Of a stretch of DNA of 64,000 nt, positions 56,101 to 64,000 are shown piece after piece (within the stretch, counting starts at the first letter, position 1; each line of letters begins with the position of its first letter). This DNA comes from Diphasiastrum complanatum (lineage: Eukaryota; Streptophyta; Lycopodiopsida; Lycopodiales; Lycopodiaceae). The DNA lies in contig CM055094.1 of the NCBI GenBank assembly GCA_029204225.1, positions 31,553,427-31,617,426 of the forward strand, read 5' to 3'. Under the pieces are notes generated by a model, which saw only the letters and a list, made by a program, of their open reading frames with translations, had not been told where the DNA came from and made no database searches. A program made the position numbers and the translations under genes.

Positions 56101-58861
56101 CTTGCCTATATCCCTCACAGTTTGCTTTATCTTTAATTTTTAGTGTCATACTTAACAACCTCCACATCTTATCTTTTCACAAAAAATTAATTACAACTAT
56201 GTCTTATTAAAATTACATATATTGTCTTTATGGAGTTAAGGAATTCAATAATTCAGCCATTGGCCTAACTTCACAAAATCTGAATGTTTTTTTGCAATGG
56301 GCCCAATTACAAAAGAACTTATATCTATGGAAATTTTTAGAGAATTTTCCTAATAGAGTTGTCCTAGAATTTGCATGAATCTAAAAAATGTAGAGTGACC
56401 AAGGATGCATCTCTTTTGAAAGCATATCTCAACAAAAGTTTGTGACAACTTCAATTTCCCACATCCTTTTCTCAATACTTTCTTGTCTCTTATTTTACAT
56501 TTTCCACTACTTGGGTTTGATTGTTTCAATCTGGCCAACATAATGATTTTCATGCATTGTAGTAATTGGCATGTTCACATGTATGTACGATAGTCCCTTC
56601 CCTAGGTAGTATAAAAAAGGCTATGATTGAAGCCCAATAATTAGATTTATATCCAAAACTAGAGTTTAGTGGCTCTACAAGAAGAAGCTCACATATTCAA
56701 TAATTATGGTGCTCTTGCATCAAGGCATGTGAAAGCACATTTAGGTTTTTTAAGGAGACCATGCTGGCCTTTTAAAAATAAGGTCAAAGGTCATGATTTG
56801 ACCATTTAGGATCTTCAATACAGAGTATAATCTTCAAATGTCATGTCAAAACAAGCATTTCTAGCCAAAATATGAACCCTATAGACACTTTACATTCTCT
56901 AGGTGAATATGTGATTACAGTTGGTAATTTGAAGCTAAGAACCTAAGCAATGTATACTTCACATAGATGCCTAAAAGTTGAAGTATTTCTAGTATGTTAT
57001 TATTCCCATATTTGCATAGTTTGTTGTTGAGCATAGGTTCTCTATTTCACATGCTAAAAAAGGACTAATAATATGAAAAACATGTGTGCAATGAGCATAA
57101 TCAAAAAATATACGTGTGCAATGAGCATAATCAAAAAATACATTTCACCTTTCTAGAGTTACAATTTGGAATAGCACACATTCTTATGATGGCTAGCAAA
57201 TTGAGTTGCACATATAGATACTATTCAGTGCCCTTATCCATGCATTTTTTTTTTCTCAAAAAGCTTGCTCTAACTATTTACTTATACATATTTACTATAC
57301 ATGAAGTTGTTGATGTAACCTTTCGCATGCACTAGCATCTAATGAGGCCGAACTCCCTCACATGTCATGTCGATTGGAAGGCTACCATTGCATAGGCAAC
57401 TTAAAAAAGAAAAGAACTATTTTTTATTCTTTTATGAATAGTGCTTGATTCTTGTGGTAGGCCCTCTTGTTAACACAATGTGATGGGATACATTACTTTT
57501 ACCCACCATTGACTATTTTGTGAAATGGAATGTGAATTATATTGTCAAAATTAGAAACCCACACCTTTATGTCAAGTCTCTATGGTCTAATGTCAAGTTA
57601 ATGTTAACCTTAGACCCTACCAATGTTGTATAACCATAGAGGGCTTTATTTTTAATGTTAATTCACCATGTAAGATTACGGGCCCATTTTGAAAATGGCC
57701 TTTAGGGTCCATATGAGTTTGACACTGTTTGAAACTTTGTATTCACTCCTATGGGTAGTTACACTTGTTGGCTATTCACTTCCATGGGTTGTTGGTATTT
57801 GGCTCCCCATTCTTGAGCCTTTATATCTACCATGTCCCATCTATATGTATCTCGCCACATTAGGATTCATTTGTGCAATACAAGCTTTGAGTTTTCTCTC
57901 TCAATTTTAGCTCCCTCTTTCTTGAAAATCACTATTTTCCAAATTTGAAAGTGTTCAATCTTTTTCATTGTTAGCATCTTTGATTCAACCCAATAGCATT
58001 TAAATCACCTATATATATTGGATTGTTATCGTTATTACTCCTAAAAGATATCATTACTAGCCAAAGGTTGAAACAAAATATAAATAGTTAAATTAATGTA
58101 CATGCTAGGCAAGACTAATGCCATTTGCCATCAACCATTATGAGAGTAAAAAAATCCATTGTTTTAACTTCAAGTTGAATGTGTGCTATTTCGCAATGCC
58201 CAAATGCAGAATACTTAACTCTTGTGTCAATTATGATAGTTATTGTATGTCATCTATTAGTGTCAAGTATGTGACCGATGATGTTACATCCACCCCTTAC
58301 TAGGGCTAGTATGAAGCTAACTACAAGAGCTATACTCAGTGCTTTGACCTTGGGTCAATGAGATCTCTTAGAAGTAAGACTATGATGGGAACCTGTGACT
58401 AATAACAGTTGTAGGACCACTTGAGAGGATTGGAATGTGGAGGAATGATTTTTGGCGAGCTTTTCCATGTTTGATGTGAGCTTCTCCAAAAACTTACACA
58501 TCGAAATGTACGAAGCTAAACTAAGACTTGCACATCGAAATGTATGAAATTGCTGGTCTTCTCTTTGTCTTCTTGGTCCAAGTATACATAGGATTGTCAT
58601 GTGGATGGGTGTAGTTGGAAGAAGCAAATCTAAGATTAGAAGGCTGATAAAGCCCACATGTTGGTGTTTGCTCCTGAATAACTTCTCAACGTCTTTTGTT
58701 TTCGTAATTCAGTGATATTGAAATTATTTGGTTGTAAGCTTTGAAGAACATTTTCTTGGGGACTTTTGCAGAATTGGGTGTCGCAAGACATCCATGCCTA
58801 GTTTTTTTTGTGAGACCTCTTGTTTTTTGCAATTCTTGTTACATCCTCATGTATTGCACTC
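56101..58861. other. non-coding, with a 30-bp tandem duplication at 57084-57140
   Basis: AT-rich, no supported gene. Two nearly exact 30-bp units beginning GTGTGCAATGAGCATAATC lie at 57084-57113 and 57114-57140. A weaker repeat (ACATCGAAATGTA) is at about 58498 and 58532. Confidence 0.45.
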
Positions 58862-59418
58862 ATGAAAAAAGGGGACACTCATCGATGTTAGCACGACGAC
58901 AACCTTCTACACAATCATTGACTGTGTGGGATATGCATCCTTTGGAAACAATGCTCCCAAAAATCTTTTGACTGGATTTGGATTCTACAACCCATATTGG
59001 CTTGTGGACTTTGTGAATGCATGTATTGTGATGCATCTGGTCGGTGCCTACTAGGTAAATTGGTTTCTTAGTTACTTTAAATGATTTGTTACCAATTTTT
59101 CTAAGAGCTACTTGGACTACAAAGATTTGGCTCACCTTATCGGTACCTCTACCATTTCACAGTCCATTGGACCATGTTGTTTCGTAGCAGTCGTCCTACC
59201 TTATCCAGATTAATCATTCGAGGCTTGAACATCTTTGTACTTATCTAGAAATTGTGATATTTGGCAAGTAAATGAACATCATTGAAGGTTTGTCTTTTGC
59301 AAGCTTTTGCCAGCCATTGTTTGCTACTATTGAAAATCAGACCAGCAAGTCGTGGCCAAATAACAGATTTATTCACAAATATTACATTATATACATCCCT
59401 GCCCATGGCACGTCATGT
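58862..59418 (+). pseudogene. amino acid permease (AAP/AAAP family) pseudogene fragment
   Basis: Two exon-like blocks. At 58862-59054: MKKGTLI (one base extra in the A-run, so shifted), VSTTTTFYTIIDCVGYASFG, NAPKNLLTGFGFYNPYWLVD and HLVGAY, the conserved central transmembrane block of plant amino acid permeases. The codon after GAY, normally Gln at an exon end, is TAG, directly before a GTAAAT donor. At about 59305-59418: FCQPLFATIENQTSKSWP and RFIHKYYIIYIP, the next exon of AAP genes (F-x-Q-P-x-F-A-x-x-E...W-P). Upstream and downstream exons are not found. The frameshift, nonsense codon and missing ends make it non-functional. In life such permeases import amino acids with protons at the plasma membrane. 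Confidence 0.8.
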
Positions 59419-60350
59419 GCACAAAATATGAACTCTTGATAAAGTATGGGGCCTCAAACTTGCCTACTAAAAGGGGCAATGGGGGAATGACTCACTCTAA
59501 GTCACTAGGAGATGTGGCATGCTATAGATGGCATGTTCTAGTTAGATGCAAGAAAAGTATGGTTCTCCATGAAACTGTATTGGACATCTTTTAATGATTT
59601 ATGTAAGAAACTTGTGACAATCTAGTTCTAAAGTATTTCAATAATTTGTCATGTTCGAGCTTGTCAAGTATTTTGCTATTATGGTATCCAAGCTTATAGA
59701 ATCAAAACCTTGATTCTAGTTTTGAATCATCTCTTGCATGTTTTTTTGCTTTACATACAACTCACTTCAAGCAATACAGACAACTAGGTAATATGGAAAA
59801 AATACAACTCACTTTGAGGCTAAAACTGTATCATTTGTAACATGTTCATCTGTGCTAGTTTATGAAGCAGTAGGCTATTGTCACTTCCCATACATGTTAG
59901 GGGTGCAAATTTGGAGATATTCATAACACACTGATAATAATTTGCTTTTAAATTCTAGCTACCCAGGAACAATGCCCTCGAACAAAATGACAATATGTTT
60001 TTCATTGGCTTTATCAATAACGTTTGCATAAATTGGAAGCCACATTCACAAAATGTGATGGTTTTGCCATGCTATATGTGATAGCTATAACTATGCAGGC
60101 TCACGAAAATGTTATGTTTCGAGTTAAAGCTTGAAAAACTTCAGCATCTCTAGTAGGGGCCGATGCACAAACATATTGTTATTTTGTTCAAGGCTCATCA
60201 CTCTAAGAAATACAAAATGTAGATGTTTGCAAGACAAATACAATTTTCTCTCTGAAAGTCATTTTTGAAAATCTAGACAAGTGCGAAGTGGGTTTGTAGC
60301 AATGTGCACATCATACCGAGTGTTTGGATCAACCAAGGAATCCATCTTGA
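59419..60350. other. non-coding
   Basis: Nothing supported. The permease similarity ends at about 59418. Confidence 0.4.
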
Positions 60351-60836
60351 TTACAAATATTTCATGTTCTCTTGTTCCAGTACTTTCACATGCACCACCT
60401 CTGCGTTCATGGTCAATGCTCTATTTATGCAGAGAAGTGCATATGTATCTGAATGAACATCTAACAGACCTTTTGTTGTATGTCTATGGCTTGATCTAAA
60501 AGAAATTCTAGTTTGCTTTCCAAGGATGCAGCTATGACAGACAAGGAGGTCGACTTTGTCGGCTGGATAGTCGAGATCAAGTGTTATGGATTGTCTAGAC
60601 ATGTTTGTTATAGATGCATACTTCAAGTGTCCTAAGGGATGATGCCATAGTAATGCTTTATTGACAAGAACAGAGGAATTCAAAACTTGACTAGTATCAG
60701 AACAACAATGTGCCAATCTATATAAGTATCCATGTCTCTTACCAAGTGCAAGGGTCTTATTGCTCCTATCGATAATTCTACATTGATCAGACTCAAACTC
60801 CACCTTATGACCTAAATCTGTAACTCTCTTGAGCAT
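60351..60836 (-). pseudogene. copia relic L: pre-integrase domain and start of integrase
   Basis: Minus strand: VTDLGHKVEFESDQCRI, LWHHPLGHLKYASITNMSRQ (Pro for Arg), CHSCILGKQTRISF, and LLDVHSDTYALL, the first catalytic Asp region in altered form. Nothing of the DDE core beyond that, and no LTR. It is a different lineage from A/E/J. Confidence 0.8.
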
Positions 60837-61545
60837 TCTAGCTCAATCTTTTAGAGATTTATTTAGAGTTGCTATTGCGCTACTGCTTATTAACAAAGTC
60901 GCTTCTTTTGGACCTATTCTCAATTACTTAGAGTTAGCTTTAGAGTGTGCGATTTCTATCCGCTATTGTTTTGCGCTCATTAGCATCTGATCTTGTTTTT
61001 CCAGAATCAATACTATTTTCTTATTGCGTTCAGTTTGTGTCAGAATGCATGTATCTTTGTATTGTTTTTGTAACTGGTAGAAATTGTTTGAGAATTTAAT
61101 ACTTTATGTTTGACTACGTAATCACTTAGTATCTAGGCTGCTAAAGATCGGACGTGATTCCCATCACTACTGCTTTGTTCAATTTTTGATAGGCATAGTC
61201 ATGCATTGGAAGTAGGAAGTTTTCGCTATTCCATTACTAAAGAAACAAAATGTTTCTATTGCCAAATCTTTGTTAGCTTTCAATCCTGAACTTTTGACAA
61301 AAGACGACATGACACGACACAAAATCAGTCGTGCTTCTCTAACCAAGAAGATCGGCCAAGTACCATGGGGTACAAGTTTTTGATCAGATATCATGACATC
61401 AGAAGAAGTGCTCTAGATCGTGGCTAATTTGCCACTCTTGTAATTTGTGATTAGTTGTAGATGATTAATCTTTCTGATCTGAAAGTTACACAACACAACA
61501 CAAAAAAGTTTGCGAACTATATACTTTATGCTTGATGCATAATAC
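60837..61545. other. non-coding
   Basis: No supported feature. Confidence 0.4.
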
Positions 61546-62370
61546 TGTAAGAAGAAGACGAAAATATACTGAATATATGTCCGTCTATGAGCGAGACAAT
61601 TTTGTAGAGGATCTGTAGATCCAGAAGTTCGCTAGTAAGCGAGACACGAATCATGGGAGAACTATATTTCTCTCACGTCAATGCACTGCATGGATCTGTC
61701 ATGCAGTGCTAGAAATCAAGAAAATCAATAGATAATATTGTAGCTGTTATGCACATATTATTCTGTATAATTGTATGATCTCAAATGAATATTTGTCTGA
61801 TATTATGTGTATCTGATTAACTTGTTTATTCAATTCTGCACATTGGTTTGATTTTGTTGAATGCTATATTAATTTGTTAATGTAGATCAGCAGTGTCTAT
61901 CTACACTCTAAAGGATGGTAGGAATGATATAGCCGACAGTGACCAGCAATCATATCTGAATTCCTGACGAATGATTTTATTCATGAATGCTTTCGTTTTG
62001 TGTTTCGTTTTACTTCACTTTGTGATCACTTGGCTATAAGCATAAATCAATTTCAGAGCTCACTTAAGTTTCATTTTGTCTTGTTGCGTTTCGTTTTGTC
62101 TCGTCTCGTTATAGAGCCTGATTGATATTTTCGTGAATTCTTCTCTTTCGTCTAGTTTTGTTTCATTTCATTTCACGATCTCTATGCTTCCAGCATGAAT
62201 CAATGTCAGAGCTCATTTAAGTTTTGCTTCGCTTTGCTTCATTTTGTTCAGCACAGATTATTCTTGAGCAGAAATAATTCGAGTTTCGTGAATCGTTCGA
62301 GAGAATTTTATCAGTTTGTCACTAGAGTTCTAGCTAAAATTTGCATTTTCTGAGTGCACATTTTTTGCAT
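61546..62370 (+). repeat. probable 5' LTR of copia element M
   Basis: LTR-like stretch from TGTAAGAAGAAG to TTTTTTGCA, preceding a primer site by three bases. It includes repetitive TTTCGTTTTG(T) strings at 61990-62240. The left border is tentative; the 3' partner would lie beyond the window. Confidence 0.5.
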
Positions 62371-62373
62371 CAG

Positions 62374-62385
62374 TGGTATCAGAGC
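62374..62385 (+). other. element M primer-binding site
   Basis: TGGTATCAGAGC, an exact initiator-Met tRNA match. Confidence 0.9.
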
Positions 62386-62479
62386 TGCCTTGTCAAAGTC
62401 TGATATGGCCGAAAAGCTATCAGATCCAAGAGGCTAAGCATTCAAACAAACAACCACAAACAACACAAATTCAGGAGCA

Positions 62480-63480
62480 ATGGCTTCAATCAGCAACATA
62501 CAGTCCAAGATTTGTATAGTTCTGGATTCATTAAGATCTAACTTCCTAGCATGGAAGGTTAAGACCTCGCTGATACTAAAGGGAGAAAGATTATTCCCCT
62601 GGGTTGATGGCACCGAGGAGATGCCTACAACAATAGGCAAGGAGCTACACAAATGGGGGGAGAAGAATGTTGTTATCACCATCCATCGAGGATAGCCTCA
62701 CACTTGATCTGGCTACACTCTCTAAATCAAAGGAGATGTGGGACACTCTACTCACAAGATTTTAGATGAAATTACACAGTCAAATAATGATGCTCGAAGA
62801 TCAGTTGACAAATCTGTAGTGGGATGGCAAAGACCTCACTTCCTTTATTAGAAAGATGAAGGATCTATTCCTTTCACTGCAAAATTCTAGAGCAGAAAAT
62901 GCAATGTCAGCAGAGAAGTCGCTCACTTATCTGTTGAGAGCCTTACAAGATTCTTCCAGACAACTACAACGCTGCTAGAAAAGGATCCTACAATGACACT
63001 CGAAAAGGCAATTGTCAAGATTTGAGAAGAAGTTGAGGCTCGAGAGCACCTTGATCACAAGGATGCTTCTAACCAAGATCTCTACAACAACAAGGAGAAG
63101 ACAAAGAAACAATTCAAGCCTAAGAGGGAGTAAAATAGAAAGCAAGATCGTGATCAGCAAGCAGAAGGAACCAGCAAAGGCAAATGGAAGAACAAAGAAA
63201 GTTTGAAACAACAAGGTGGAGACAAGAAGACCTACGTGAGATGAAAACGTGATGCACATATTGTCAATTCATGTTGGCTTAGTTCAAAAATTGAGTGTAT
63301 CCACTGCCACAAAAAAGTTCATGCAGCCATGGACTGCCACCTAAACCCAAGAAACAAATCAGCCCAAAGCAAACATGAGAACAATAATAGTTCATCCTAT
63401 GTTGAGGAGCTAGAGAGCTCAAAGATGGACGAAGAAAGATCGAATCATGGTAATTCGATCGCCTACATCTATGCAGTGGC
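62480..63480 (+). pseudogene. element M gag, frameshifted
   Basis: ATG at 62480: MASISNIQSKICIVLDSLRS, FLAWKVKTSLILKGERLFPW (copia gag type with long N-terminus), then shifts at about 62690 and 63000. LSKSKEMWDTLLTRF, a lysine-rich stretch, and the zinc knuckle CIHCHKKVHAAMDCHL (C-x2-C-x4-H-x4-C) at about 63298-63345 remain readable in different frames. Confidence 0.82.
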
Positions 63481-64000
63481 AACACCTGACACATAGGAGG
63501 TAATCCTTGATTCAGGAGCTACCTCACACTTTATTACATCAAGACGAATCATGTCTGATTTTTGAAGTGCAGATCCATCAAGACTTATCATTTTTGGAGA
63601 TGGATCAAAACATCAAGTGAATGGTATTGGTTCATTGTGGCTCAACACAAACGACAGAGACAGACGACTCAAAGATGTTCTGTTCGTGCCTACACTACAA
63701 CAAGACTTGCTATCAGTAGCAAGAATAGTTGATGGAGAGATGCATGTGATGTTCTCAAACAAAGCATGCAATGTTGTTGATGCAAGTACCAGTACTCTGA
63801 TCACTCAAGGTAGAAGAAAAGACAATCTGCATTACTTGAAGGTACATCTGCCTGTAGATCAAGTGCATCAGGCCCATGATAATTCGCCAGATACACTATG
63901 GCACAGGAGACTATGCCATATGAATTCAATGGCACTATGTCAAGAAAGCCATCGTGGAACAATCATAGGGATAAGCATCTCGAATACAACCAGTTCGATA
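63481..64000 (+). pseudogene. element M protease and pre-integrase, cut by window end
   Basis: Out-of-frame after a TAG at 63495: VILDSGATSHFITSRR (active site intact at about 63500), a stop at 63563, FGDGSKHQVNGIGSLWL, VLFVPTLQQDLLSVARIV, and at 63895 LWHRRLCHMNSMALCQ, the pre-integrase block. Integrase, RT, RNase H and the 3' LTR should follow to the right of this window. Confidence 0.85.

Noticed and set aside
57689-57910. Hydrophobic 73-codon frame, considered as an upstream exon of the amino acid permease relic
   Set aside because: Residues do not follow the permease family order and splice sites are lacking.

Overview
The window is nuclear DNA of a land plant, most likely a seed plant. 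The evidence is a spliced homeobox gene of the plant RINGLET (RLT) type, an amino-acid-permease relic, a hAT transposase relic, long CT/GA and CA microsatellites, and a dense pile of LTR retrotransposons. Nearly all of these are Ty1/copia and are primed by the plant initiator-Met tRNA (TGGTATCAGAGC sites). I cannot name the species. Only one locus looks like a working host gene: the 5' part of the RLT-like gene at 1462-2826, minus strand, whose remaining exons lie beyond the left edge or are not recognisable.

Layout. (i) 1-9.8 kb: the RLT-like gene; a 473-bp putative MITE with a 9-bp target duplication and strong palindromes; a hAT transposase C-terminal relic; a hairpin-forming inverted repeat; otherwise non-coding. 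(ii) 9.82-20.53 kb: copia element A (plus strand; integrase deleted), whose 5' LTR is split by copia-like element B (minus strand; 647-bp LTRs that are almost identical). B has one open 943-codon frame: a normal copia gag followed by about 680 residues that I do not recognise, in the place where protease, integrase and RT should be. (iii) 20.5-29 kb: palindrome-rich and microsatellite DNA with a decayed copia relic (C). (iv) 29-36.2 kb: decayed copia element D and an unrecognised minus-strand coding relic, bracketed by two direct copies of a roughly 500-bp segment. (v) 36.5-47 kb: a nested stack. An F-family repeat is joined to a copia RT fragment (I), which is interrupted by minus-strand copia G, which is interrupted by near-complete copia E. 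E's 3' LTR was later broken by a 364-bp inversion that also carries the target duplication and a piece of G; a Ty3/gypsy integrase relic (H) abuts it. (vi) 47.6-51.3 kb: truncated copia elements K (plus) and J (minus, intact gag-protease frame), an A-family LTR piece and a G-like RNase H scrap. (vii) 51.3-56.1 kb: LTR and long non-coding interior of element F, a large non-autonomous derivative. (viii) 56-64 kb: an amino acid permease pseudogene, a copia integrase relic (L), and the 5' half of copia element M running off the right edge.

Elements A, B, E and J share one type of gag, so they form one copia clade here. Only B still looks recently mobile, and it must have used enzymes supplied in trans. 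Relative insertion ages from LTR mismatches counted by eye: B (about 0.5%) is younger than A (about 2%), which is younger than E (about 3-4%). This agrees with the nesting order of B in A.
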